Shown here one piece after another: positions 16,718 through 24,319 of a stretch of DNA of 45,290 nucleotides; position 1 is the stretch's first letter, and the number at the start of each line of letters is the position of its first letter. The DNA is from Chthoniobacterales bacterium (lineage in GTDB: Bacteria > Verrucomicrobiota > Verrucomicrobiia > Chthoniobacterales > JACTMZ01). The position numbers were made by a program, and so were the translations under genes. The stretch is from the NCBI GenBank assembly GCA_018883245.1, contig VEQL01000023.1, positions 1 to 45,290 of the forward strand, in the 5' to 3' direction. The notes below the pieces were generated by a model, which was not told where the DNA came from, made no database searches, and worked only from the letters and a program-made list of their open reading frames with translations.

Positions 16718-17305
16718 ATGGGGGGAAAGCCCCAGCCGTTCGCGGGGGAGTCTACGGCGGCACCGCATGTCCACGCGCGGAATGCACGGCTGTTTCTCGC
16801 GCTTTGGCCCGATGCCGGGGCGCGTGACGCGCTCGTGGACTACGTTTCCTCGTGCCCCTGGCCGGAGACTGCACGGCTTGTGTCGCCGGAGAAATTTCAC
16901 CTCACGCTCCACTTCATCGGCTTGTTTCCCGAGGATCGCATCGAGGAACTGGTTCGCACCATGCCCGGCGGATTTGAACCGTTCGAGCTGTGCTTGAACC
17001 GCATGGAGGTATTGCGCCGCGGCACTGTGGCCTTGGTGCCGGATCCGGTTCCGCGGGAGCTTCTGCGTTTGCACCGACTTGCCGCGCGCTGTCTTGCGGG
17101 CGTCGGTGTGCCGTCGTCCTCCGGGGAATTTTGTCCGCACCTCACGCTCGCCCGCAGGGCGCGGGGAATGCATCCCGTCCGTTCAGCGGCGGCACTGCAG
17201 CGCGTGCGTTGGAACGTGCGCAGCTACGACCTTGTGGAATCCGTCGCTGGCGGACATGCCTATCGCGTGATTTCGCACCACGAAGCTGCAAAGGGCGGTG
17301 GATAG
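16718..17305 (+). CDS. thpR: RNA 2',3'-cyclic phosphodiesterase (2'-5' RNA ligase family)
   Basis: A 195-residue 2H-phosphoesterase. Both catalytic HxTx motifs are present (FHLTLHFIG and CPHLTLAR) at the expected spacing, and the N-terminal RLFLALWPD strand is typical. The enzyme opens 2',3'-cyclic phosphates on RNA to 2'-phosphates and can ligate tRNA halves in vitro. The ATG at 16718 was chosen because family members start close to the first strand. In-frame ATGs at 16682 and 16700 would add 12 or 6 residues. It is convergent with the TIM-barrel gene, with only 3 bases between the stops. RtcB, another enzyme of RNA ends, lies about 3 kb away. Confidence 0.9.
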   Translation: MGGKPQPFAGESTAAPHVHARNARLFLALWPDAGARDALVDYVSSCPWPETARLVSPEKFHLTLHFIGLFPEDRIEELVRTMPGGFEPFELCLNRMEVLRRGTVALVPDPVPRELLRLHRLAARCLAGVGVPSSSGEFCPHLTLARRARGMHPVRSAAALQRVRWNVRSYDLVESVAGGHAYRVISHHEAAKGGG

Positions 17306-17308
17306 TTT

Positions 17309-18169
17309 CTACACATGCGGCACGGTCGTTGGTGCGGACAGCGTGAGTCTCCGCGCGCGGCCGCGCAGGTAGGAGCGTCCGCGTCGAGCGCGCGCCATCA
17401 CGGATGCCGCATCGCCGGCGCCGCTGATTTCCAGCATCAGCGCGCCGTGGAATCTCACCGCCGCAAGTTCCTTGAACAGCGCCGTCCAATCGATCCTGCC
17501 ATCGCCGGGCGCGAGGTGATCGTCGGCATGGCCTTTGTTGTCGTGGACATGGAGCAAGCGCAGGTAGGGCGCCATTTTGTAAACGAGCGCGTAAAGGTCG
17601 CCCGAGAGGAAAGCGTGTCCGGTGTCGAGGCAGGCGCCGACCTCGTTTGTTTCGAGCGCCGCCAGGATCCAAAGCAAGTCGCTCGGGCTGCCGAAAAGCA
17701 GGTGCGGCAACTTGTTTTCGAGCGCGCAGCGGATGCCGAGTTCCGTGCAGCGGGCGGCGACGCGGTTCAAAACAGCAGCCACGTTTTCGATGCGAACCAC
17801 GCGCTCGTCGCGCGACGGGATGTCGGTATGTTCGGGCCCCGGATGGATCACGACATAGTGGACACCGAGCACCGCAGCCGCCTCGACGGCCCGCAGGATC
17901 TCGTCTGTCGCGTATTCCCTCCGCGCGAGATCCGGCGAGGAAATGTCGATGTCGTCGGCGAACGGCGCATGGAACGAATATGCCTCCATCCCGAGCGCCT
18001 CGATGTGCAACGCGGCCTCGCGCACGTCCTTCATTTCGCGGTAATTCAGGTGCTCGGGTGCAAACACGACCTCGATCATGCTGAAGCCGCTCTCGCGGAT
18101 GGTCTCGAGGCAATCGACCAGACGCGTCTGGTGGAAGCATCCCGTGGACAATCCGATCGGCCAGTTCAT
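17309..18169 (-). CDS. Sugar phosphate isomerase/epimerase-like TIM-barrel protein
   Basis: A 286-residue AP-endonuclease-2/xylose-isomerase-like barrel. Metal-site segments are visible: VVIHPGPEHTD, CALENK, ACLDTGHAF, LLHVHDNKG and LMLEISG. The exact substrate cannot be told; it may be a sugar, a sugar phosphate or an abasic DNA site. The start overlaps the stop of the primase-like gene by 4 bases (ATGA at 18166-18169), so the two products probably work together or are at least co-translated. The C-terminal 25 residues are Arg-rich (ARARRGRSYLRGRARR), which is unusual and may bind nucleic acid. Confidence 0.85.
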   Translation of the reverse strand: MNWPIGLSTGCFHQTRLVDCLETIRESGFSMIEVVFAPEHLNYREMKDVREAALHIEALGMEAYSFHAPFADDIDISSPDLARREYATDEILRAVEAAAVLGVHYVVIHPGPEHTDIPSRDERVVRIENVAAVLNRVAARCTELGIRCALENKLPHLLFGSPSDLLWILAALETNEVGACLDTGHAFLSGDLYALVYKMAPYLRLLHVHDNKGHADDHLAPGDGRIDWTALFKELAAVRFHGALMLEISGAGDAASVMARARRGRSYLRGRARRLTLSAPTTVPHV

Positions 18170-19566
18170 CGGGCGGCGGCTCCTTCCGCCAGTGAATGGA
18201 TGCGGTGCGGTGCGGCGGCCGCGGACCGGTGTTTCCGTCCAGGTGCGCCGTGTTTTTCCGAGTCGAGAATTTCCTCCGCCTCGACGGACACCGTTGTGCC
18301 CAGCCCCGCGAAGATGCGCGTGTAGTAATCCGCCCGCATGGACGGCGAATAGTCCTTCCATTCTTCTCCCCAGCGGTAGTCGCGCTCGAACTTGGAACGG
18401 ATCAATCCGGCGATGTGCCGGGGATGCCAGTTTTTTTGCAAGAGCGCCATCGTGACATTTTTCATGCCGATCGGGCGCAGCAGCAGATCGTTGGGGTGGC
18501 GCAGCGCTTCGCGGGCGGGCGCCGGCAGCTCGTGCAGCGGCGTGCGATCGTAGGTCTCCGGCCAGCGGCGCGGATCGTCATGCGCTGTGGAGTGGAAAAA
18601 ATCGTGGAACTTCCTCAGTCCCGAACCCAAGTAGTGATGCAACAGATGCTCGGTTCCGGGGGTCTGGTCGGGGATCCTGCACTCCGAATCGCGCGCCATT
18701 TCGGCGGCGAGATCCGGATCGCGCATGGCGCCGATACTTTCGCGCAGGTCCGCACCGTCGGGCGTGACGAATATGATCGGGCCGATGCGCTGGAGGTTTG
18801 CGCGACCCACCGCCCACGGTTGCTGCCAAGGCTTGAGGTAGCCGCTGAAAGGAACACGGACCGTTCGCATGGGCAGCGGGTCGGCATATTCGGAAAGGTC
18901 GATGGATATCATCTCGCGTCCGCGCTGCGAGGGGGCCACCTCGACCGCCGTCATTTCCACGGGAATCACATTTTCCGTCGCGGAAAGCTCGGCTGCGAGC
19001 CGAGCGACGAATTCCATCAGCAGGCCCATCCCGGCGAAGGCGCAGGTGATCGACGGTGCATCGAGTCCGTCGCGCCTGCGCATCACGTAGCAATCCTGCA
19101 GCTGCGTGGCGCGTCCGATCTCCGCCAACCGGGCGAAAACCTTGGATGTGCGGCAGACACGCCACACGAAATGATGGCCGCGCCCGCTCAGAACGTGCAG
19201 CGCCTCGATTCCGTAGTGCGCGAGCACGCGCTTGACGGATGTCTCCAGCGGTTCCTGCAGTGCGAAGGCGCGCGCGGGGTCGAGATAGACGTCCGCCGGA
19301 AAATCAAAATTCACATATTCGATGTCCAAGTGGGCGAGCAGCGACTCGCAATCGGCCAAGGACCGGCAGATATCGCGTCCCGCATCCAGTTGGGCGGGAA
19401 GTTCCCAAGGCAGCAGCGGTGTGCGCAGGGCCGTGTCCGTCCCGTCGGCCGTGATGTATTCGCAGGTGAAATCGCCCGTTTCGTCCCCGCCGAGAAATTC
19501 CTGCATGCGCGCGCGCACCGCGGGGCGGCGGTAATATTCGCGCAGTGTTTCGACGATGTCCGGCAT
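18166..19566 (-). CDS. Archaeo-eukaryotic primase-like protein of unknown role
   Basis: A 466-residue protein. LSGRGHHFVW (around 126-135) resembles the SGRGxH motif of archaeo-eukaryotic primases. YVNFDFPADVY (about 84-94) sits where the metal-binding D-h-D motif is expected but shows only one clear Asp. ISIDLSEYADPL lies in the position of the third motif. A separate C-terminal region (HPNDLLLRPIGMKNVTMALL onward) may be a helical primase C-terminal domain. Most of the resemblance is motif level. It could be a degenerate or distant primase used in repair. It is coupled to the TIM-barrel gene. The ATG at 19566 was chosen; an upstream GTG at 19617 is less likely. Confidence 0.5.
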   Translation of the reverse strand: MPDIVETLREYYRRPAVRARMQEFLGGDETGDFTCEYITADGTDTALRTPLLPWELPAQLDAGRDICRSLADCESLLAHLDIEYVNFDFPADVYLDPARAFALQEPLETSVKRVLAHYGIEALHVLSGRGHHFVWRVCRTSKVFARLAEIGRATQLQDCYVMRRRDGLDAPSITCAFAGMGLLMEFVARLAAELSATENVIPVEMTAVEVAPSQRGREMISIDLSEYADPLPMRTVRVPFSGYLKPWQQPWAVGRANLQRIGPIIFVTPDGADLRESIGAMRDPDLAAEMARDSECRIPDQTPGTEHLLHHYLGSGLRKFHDFFHSTAHDDPRRWPETYDRTPLHELPAPAREALRHPNDLLLRPIGMKNVTMALLQKNWHPRHIAGLIRSKFERDYRWGEEWKDYSPSMRADYYTRIFAGLGTTVSVEAEEILDSEKHGAPGRKHRSAAAAPHRIHSLAEGAAAR

Positions 19567-19672
19567 GGCAAAAATTCGGCGGCACCTTTTTCCGGCCGCC
19601 ACGTCATAAGAGAACACGAACGCGCAACGCGGAAAAATGGGGAGATTCCCGCAGGTGCCTCGGCGACTTGTC

Positions 19673-20338
19673 TCAAGTCTCTCCGGTTGCAGGCTCCGTC
19701 ACGTGGGCTTTCCTGCCCGGACGTTTTACCGGCAGGTGCAATGTGCTCGTCACGTGATTGCGAACCCTCGATCCCTTGTCACGGCGCTCGTAGTAGCGCA
19801 GGAACCGCTCCGTCTGCTCCGCGTGGAGGTAATAAGTGTCGAACACCTCGATGGCCGCGATCTTCGACAGGGGCATCAGGACGCGCTCCCCGTCCTCGTC
19901 GTCGAAGCCCACGAAATCCTGGTCTGTCTCCCGCAGCGTGAATTCGACCGATCGCCAATCAGCGTGGTCCACCTTGCGGTAAATCTTCGGCTTACCCTGC
20001 AGCGGCGTCCAGATGCGCAGGATCACCGGCTCGGAAGAAATTTCACGGTCTTCGGTCTGGCGTCCGTTTTCCTCGATCGGCCACGCGGGCGGCTGCGGGA
20101 AAAGAGTGCCGCCGAAATAGTCGAGGACATTGACGCAAAGGATGCATGCCAGGTTCACGTGGCATTCCAGTCCGTGCGGCAGGGCGAAGTTGTAGAAGGC
20201 GAGCGCCCCGTCACGCTCGCACTGCAGCGACGCCAGCAGGCGGCTGCGCTCTTCCGCGTCGATGTAGGTCACGAGGGGTTCGGTGAATCCCGCAAGCGCG
20301 GTGACCACCTCGAAGGAAGGTATGACTTTTGTTTTCAT
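19673..20338 (-). CDS. Hypothetical protein between rtcB and the primase-like gene
   Basis: A 221-residue soluble protein, acidic in the middle (FVGFDDEDGERVLMPL) and basic at the end (VKRPGRKAHV). I do not recognise a family. It is too long for archease, the usual RtcB partner, and lacks its pattern. It lies 56 bases downstream of the rtcB stop on the same strand, and 106 bases separate its end from the primase-like gene. The RtcB context suggests an RNA-related role, without direct evidence. Confidence 0.7.
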   Translation of the reverse strand: MKTKVIPSFEVVTALAGFTEPLVTYIDAEERSRLLASLQCERDGALAFYNFALPHGLECHVNLACILCVNVLDYFGGTLFPQPPAWPIEENGRQTEDREISSEPVILRIWTPLQGKPKIYRKVDHADWRSVEFTLRETDQDFVGFDDEDGERVLMPLSKIAAIEVFDTYYLHAEQTERFLRYYERRDKGSRVRNHVTSTLHLPVKRPGRKAHVTEPATGET

Positions 20339-20394
20339 GGTGCAGCAGCCTGGCGCATGGCGCGGCCCCGCTGCCATGGGTGCTTTCCCCAATC

Positions 20395-21606
20395 TCAATC
20401 CTCGGCACGGTGGCCCTCCGGACACATCTTGACGATCCTCGGATCGAACCGCGCCACGACATCCACGAGGTCGGATTGCGCGGCCATCACTTTGTTGATG
20501 TCTTTGTAGACCATCGGCACCTCGTCGATTCCCGCGCTGAGGAGCCTGACTCCGTGCTCCGCGAGCACCTTGCGGGCGTCGGACCATGTGAAAGTTCTTC
20601 TCGCCTGGTGACGGCTCATCACGCGTCCTGCGCCGTGGGCCGCCGAATGCAGCGATTCCTCGTTGCCTCTGCCCCGCACAAGGAAAGCCGGCGATGCCAT
20701 CGATCCGGGTATCACGCCGAGCACACCCTCCTGCGCCGGCGTCGCGCCTTTGCGGTGGACGATGACCTCGCGCTGCTCACCGTCGATCAGGTGGGTTTCT
20801 TTCCACGCGAAGTTGTGGTGGTTTTCCACATCGATGACCGGCGATTCGCCCAGAGCCCGCGACACGGCCCGGTGGATGAGGTCGTGGTTGGCCGACGCGT
20901 AGCGTCCCATGAGTTGCATGGCATCCCAGTATTCGCGGCCCGCGGGAGAATCGAGAGGGAGCCACGCGAGATGCTTCAATTCGGCCGGCAACGCGGGATG
21001 CATTTGCATGGCAAGCCGGCTGTAGTGCCGGCAAACCTGCGCGCCGGTGCCGCGGCTGCCGCTGTGGCTGAGAAGCGCGAGATATTCGCCCGCGGGAATC
21101 CCGAAACGCACGGCGTCCGCGGGCCCGATGCAAAACACGCCGAATTCGACGAAATGGTTCCCGCTGCCGCTCGTGCCGAGTTGTCCCCACGCCTTGTCGC
21201 GGCAGGCGGTTGTCACGGGGCTTACATTCCAGTTTTCGTCCAGCACGGCATGTCGCCTGCGTTCGCGGAACGCCGCCCCGACACCGAACAGCGTTTCGCG
21301 CTGCAGGATGTGCGCGAGACGGTCCGATTCCGCCGCGATCCGCTCGCCTTTGATGTCATAGACGGAAAGTTTCATGCGACAGGCGATGTCCACCCCGACC
21401 GCATAGGGGATCACCGCGTTCTCCACGGCCAGCACGCCCCCGATGGGAAGCCCGTAGCCGATGTGCGCGTCGGCCATCAGCGCGCCGCGCCGCGATACCG
21501 GAAGACTGCAGGCGTTTTTCATCTGCCGCACGGCTTGTTCCTCGAGGCCGGTGCCCCACTGCTTCCACGGAGCGTGCGGGGAGGGCGATGTCGTCAGTTG
21601 TTCCAT
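20395..21606 (-). CDS. rtcB: RNA-splicing ligase RtcB
   Basis: A 403-residue RtcB ligase, which joins RNA 2',3'-cyclic-phosphate or 3'-phosphate ends to 5'-OH using GTP and Mn2+. Metal-site residues appear in DAHIGYG, GVDIACRM (Cys) and GSGNHF. HGAGRVMSR holds the guanylylated His. The length is normal for the bacterial form. The ATG at 21606 was chosen over a TTG four codons earlier. It overlaps the capA-like stop by 13 bases, so it is likely in the same transcript. Its substrates here may be broken tRNAs or mRNAs. The nearby ThpR acts on the same kind of RNA end. Confidence 0.95.
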   Translation of the reverse strand: MEQLTTSPSPHAPWKQWGTGLEEQAVRQMKNACSLPVSRRGALMADAHIGYGLPIGGVLAVENAVIPYAVGVDIACRMKLSVYDIKGERIAAESDRLAHILQRETLFGVGAAFRERRRHAVLDENWNVSPVTTACRDKAWGQLGTSGSGNHFVEFGVFCIGPADAVRFGIPAGEYLALLSHSGSRGTGAQVCRHYSRLAMQMHPALPAELKHLAWLPLDSPAGREYWDAMQLMGRYASANHDLIHRAVSRALGESPVIDVENHHNFAWKETHLIDGEQREVIVHRKGATPAQEGVLGVIPGSMASPAFLVRGRGNEESLHSAAHGAGRVMSRHQARRTFTWSDARKVLAEHGVRLLSAGIDEVPMVYKDINKVMAAQSDLVDVVARFDPRIVKMCPEGHRAED

Positions 21607-22700
21607 CGCAGATGCCAATGTCCGTGCGGGTCAGTTTCCACCGTCGTCCCGGACGACAAGTTGTTGTTTCCCATCATTCGCAAAAGTTCGCGACGGTCGC
21701 TGTCGTCCGCGTGCTCGAGCCGGAATTTGCGCAAGCGCAACGGAATGATTTCCAGGTCCTCCAGCCGGCCGGTGCCGGTCTCAAGCGTCACGGCGTAAAG
21801 ACAAACCGCGTCCGATCGCGTCGTCCTTGCCGTCGTGATTCCCTCGTAATCGTTGATGAGGTCGCCGCAGCCGTAAAGGACCAGCTTTCCCCGGTGGACT
21901 TCCGCCGGGAGCGGGTGGTGCGAGGAATGGCCGTGAATCACGTCGGCCGCGCCCGAATCGATGAAACGCCGTGCAATGCGACGGTGGCTCGGGGGAATTT
22001 CCTCCACCCAATTTTCGCCCCAGTGGATCGAAACCACGACGATGTCCTCCTTGCGCCGCGCCGCGAGCACGCGTCCGATCGTCCTTTCCAGCGCGCCATC
22101 ATCCGGCGCAAGCATGTCCACGCCGGGAGATGCAGCCGCGACCCACGATGGCGGCACACCGCAATCGTCGGTTGCGAAGGAAAAAACCAGCAACCTTGAT
22201 CCTTCCCCGAGGTCCAGCACGGCAGGAGCTGCCGCCCCGGCGGCATTGCGACCCGCCCCCGCCGTGGCGATGCCGGCACGGTGCAGCGCATCCAGCGTGT
22301 CACCGAGCCCGCGCGCGCCCCAATCGAGCACGTGGTTGTTGGCCAGCACGCAAACATCGACGCCGGCCGCGGTGAGGCATGCGGTGTTATCCGGATGCAT
22401 GCGGTAATGGATGCCTTTCCCCGGCCAAGGCGTCCCGTCGGCAGTGATGGCTGTTTCCAGGTTGATGATCGTGCAGTCCGCCCCGATGCGATCGATATCT
22501 CCGAGCGCTTCGCCCCAGATGTAACCAGGCGCGATGGGCGCGGGGATGCGTCCGTTCGCCCGCTCGGCCAAGGCCACATATTCGCGCGCATCGCGCGCCC
22601 ACGTCTCATGCAGCTCCGGCGTGCAATGCCTGTGCATGACCTGATCGATACCGCGTCCGGTCATCACGTCGCCAGCCAGAAGCAGAGTAATCATGCGCAT
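21594..22700 (-). CDS. CapA/PgsA-family metallophosphatase-like protein
   Basis: A 368-residue protein of the poly-gamma-glutamate synthesis (CapA) metallophosphatase group. Metal-binding segments are visible: LAGDVMTGRG, INLETAI, VLANNHVLDWG, VSIHWGENW and VIHGHSSHH. There is no signal peptide, so it is probably cytosolic. CapB and CapC are not nearby, so capsule synthesis is unlikely. Genes of this family often sit alone, with unknown phosphoesterase activity. It is coupled to rtcB. The start is ATG at 22700 or two codons later at 22694. Confidence 0.85.
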   Translation of the reverse strand: MRMITLLLAGDVMTGRGIDQVMHRHCTPELHETWARDAREYVALAERANGRIPAPIAPGYIWGEALGDIDRIGADCTIINLETAITADGTPWPGKGIHYRMHPDNTACLTAAGVDVCVLANNHVLDWGARGLGDTLDALHRAGIATAGAGRNAAGAAAPAVLDLGEGSRLLVFSFATDDCGVPPSWVAAASPGVDMLAPDDGALERTIGRVLAARRKEDIVVVSIHWGENWVEEIPPSHRRIARRFIDSGAADVIHGHSSHHPLPAEVHRGKLVLYGCGDLINDYEGITTARTTRSDAVCLYAVTLETGTGRLEDLEIIPLRLRKFRLEHADDSDRRELLRMMGNNNLSSGTTVETDPHGHWHLRWNN

Positions 22701-22808
22701 CGTTTTCCGATCCGGGTTCGAGCATGGATCGCATCGCCGGGATTTCCACGGGCATTTCACCCACCGTGCAAGGGTCCGGGTAGCGCGCACAATTCGCCTC
22801 CGCCGTTG

Positions 22809-22842
22809 CATGGGGTGGATTGCCCGCGCTCTTCACCCCATG
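22809..22842. repeat. Inverted repeat CATGGGGTG/CACCCCATG in a divergent intergenic region
   Basis: CATGGGGTG at 22809-22817 and CACCCCATG at 22834-22842 form perfect 9-base arms around a 16-base loop. No T-run follows on either side. The site lies between the divergent capA-like gene and the small ORF at 22883, so it may be an operator rather than a terminator. Confidence 0.5.
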
Positions 22843-22882
22843 GAACGGCCGTGCCGACGCGTGCGATAGAAGATCCAGCAAA

Positions 22883-23056
22883 ATGAACCCGACAAAACAA
22901 ACCGATTGCGACGACGGCGTCTTTCACTTCGAAAATCTGAAGCTTCTGCTTCCGAGGGAAATCCTCAGACCGGACGACGCCGGTCGAGCGGCTTCCCCGG
23001 AAGAAGAGAACCGCTCCGACAGCGCGGAAGATCCGCCGTCCGAATCCGCGGGCTGA
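22883..23056 (+). CDS. Small acidic hypothetical protein (57 residues)
   Basis: An ATG-started frame of 57 codons whose product is strongly acidic at its C-terminus (PEEENRSDSAEDPPSES). There are no known motifs. It lies 6 bases before another ORF of the same length, as a possible two-gene unit. No ribosome-binding site is clear. Reality is plausible but unproven. Confidence 0.4.
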   Translation: MNPTKQTDCDDGVFHFENLKLLLPREILRPDDAGRAASPEEENRSDSAEDPPSESAG

Positions 23057-23062
23057 CTCCGC

Positions 23063-23236
23063 ATGGCCGCCATGACAAGACCACCAAGCGCACGCATCAA
23101 GCGCCGCAGGTTTTACGTGATCCGCGGACCCGAGAGCAAAAGACCTTTCGTCGATCCGGGATGGTGGACCGCGATGCAAAGGGAAATGCGCGCGCAGGAC
23201 GCGCAGAAAGCCGCGGCGCGGCGCCGGCACGCGTGA
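23063..23236 (+). CDS. Small basic hypothetical protein (57 residues)
   Basis: An ATG-started ORF of 57 codons. The product is basic with an aromatic centre (RRRFYVIRGPESKRPF, then PGWWTAM) and an Ala/Arg/Gln helical tail. An in-frame ATG at 23072 is an alternative. The mix of aromatic and patterned charged residues looks like a real small protein. The family is unknown. It pairs with the acidic ORF just upstream. Confidence 0.45.
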   Translation: MAAMTRPPSARIKRRRFYVIRGPESKRPFVDPGWWTAMQREMRAQDAQKAAARRRHA

Positions 23237-23311
23237 GCCGCAAGGGGCAGGTGGTTCTTCACCCCATTGTTGTGCGCGCATTCCCCCGATCCAATGAATT
23301 CACGCCGGATG

Positions 23312-23326
23312 TCCCGGATTCCGGGA
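23312..23326. promoter_or_regulatory. Perfect inverted repeat upstream of hsp20
   Basis: TCCCGGA and TCCGGGA are separated by a single T, 83 bases before the Hsp20 start. It may be an operator of the heat-shock gene. It does not match CIRCE. The rest of the region 23237-23408 shows no clear promoter. Confidence 0.4.
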
Positions 23327-23408
23327 AGCATCAGGCGGCGCGGGCAGCGGTTCCGGCGGACGCCGCTCGCGCGGAAAACACCGCCGGGAAAACAAACCAA
23401 ATCATCAA

Positions 23409-23861
23409 ATGAACGAACTCAGTATCTGGAATCCCATGCGGGAAATGGAGAGAATGTCCAACCGGTTCAACCGGATCTTCGGACGTTCGCTCTGGCCGCT
23501 GTCGAGCGGCGAGACCTTCACGACGGAGTCCCAGTGGGCGCCCGACGTGGATGTCATAGAGAACGACAAGGAATTCATCATCAAGGCCGACCTGCCCGAT
23601 GTGGAAAAGAAAGACGTCCACGTCTCGGTGCAGGACGGTTCGCTCTGCATCACCGGCGAGCGCAAGGGCGAAAAAGAGGAAAGGGGGCATCGTTTCCACC
23701 GTTTGGAGCGTTCCTACGGGAAATTCGAGCGTTCCTTCTATCTGCCCGACGCGGCCAAAGGTGTCACGCCCAAGGCCGAGTTCAAGAACGGCACATTGAC
23801 GGTGCATCTTCCGAAAGCGGAAGAGGCACAGGCCAAGACGCTGGAAGTCCCGGTGTCTTGA
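23409..23861 (+). CDS. Hsp20/alpha-crystallin small heat-shock protein
   Basis: A 150-residue small chaperone that holds unfolding proteins in a soluble state. The alpha-crystallin domain runs from about residue 43 to 140. DVDVIENDKEFIIKADLPDV marks its first strands, GSLCITGER follows, and NGTLTVHLPK carries the conserved G-x-L motif. A short N-terminal arm (NPMREMERMSNRFNRIF) is typical. The ATG lacks a strong Shine-Dalgarno site. An inverted repeat at 23312-23326 may regulate it. Confidence 0.95.
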   Translation: MNELSIWNPMREMERMSNRFNRIFGRSLWPLSSGETFTTESQWAPDVDVIENDKEFIIKADLPDVEKKDVHVSVQDGSLCITGERKGEKEERGHRFHRLERSYGKFERSFYLPDAAKGVTPKAEFKNGTLTVHLPKAEEAQAKTLEVPVS

Positions 23862-23914
23862 GGCGCAAGCCGCCGTGTGCGCCGCGCGACGGCGCGCACG
23901 GTGCAAGCCTCGCC

Positions 23915-24319
23915 GTGGTTTTTCACCGCCACACCTCGCTGTTTATTGCGGCGCTGATGCTCGCGGTTTCCGCGCCCTTGCAAGCGGAAATCAGCCGCCA
24001 CGGGTTTCTCACTCTCCATCCCGGCACCGATGCCGCGGTCTTCCGCAGCAATGTGGATGAAGCACGCCAACGAAGCGGGCCATTGCGCCTCGCTGTTCGT
24101 TTTGGCGCTGTGCAAAAGGGGATCCCCGAACTGGATGCCGGGGAATTTTTCAAATTGCTCGCCTATGCTCGGGCGTGCGGGGTGCGCGTGGTGCTCCGGC
24201 CGGGCTATGCGGATCTCACGGTGCGCTGCGGCTCTTCCGCGCCGCGCGAACTCGCGAGCATTCGGGGCCGTTTTAGCTCTTCGCCGTCTTCGATTTCGAC
24301 GGTGCGATTCCCCCGGTAA
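23915..24319 (+). CDS. Small secreted hypothetical protein
   Basis: A 134-residue frame from GTG at 23915. The start gives a clear signal peptide (HTSLFIAALMLAVSAPLQA, cleavage before EIS). The mature part has mixed alpha/beta character (ELDAGEFFKLLAYARACGV) with two Cys. No family is recognised. The 3' end overlaps the convergent response-regulator gene by 47 bases, and those last residues are low-complexity Ser. The signal peptide is the main support. Confidence 0.5.
   Translation: MVFHRHTSLFIAALMLAVSAPLQAEISRHGFLTLHPGTDAAVFRSNVDEARQRSGPLRLAVRFGAVQKGIPELDAGEFFKLLAYARACGVRVVLRPGYADLTVRCGSSAPRELASIRGRFSSSPSSISTVRFPR

Noticed and set aside
21594-22700. CapA-like gene as evidence for a poly-gamma-glutamate capsule
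   Set aside because: No CapB or CapC gene is nearby and no signal peptide is seen, so the family name alone does not support capsule synthesis.
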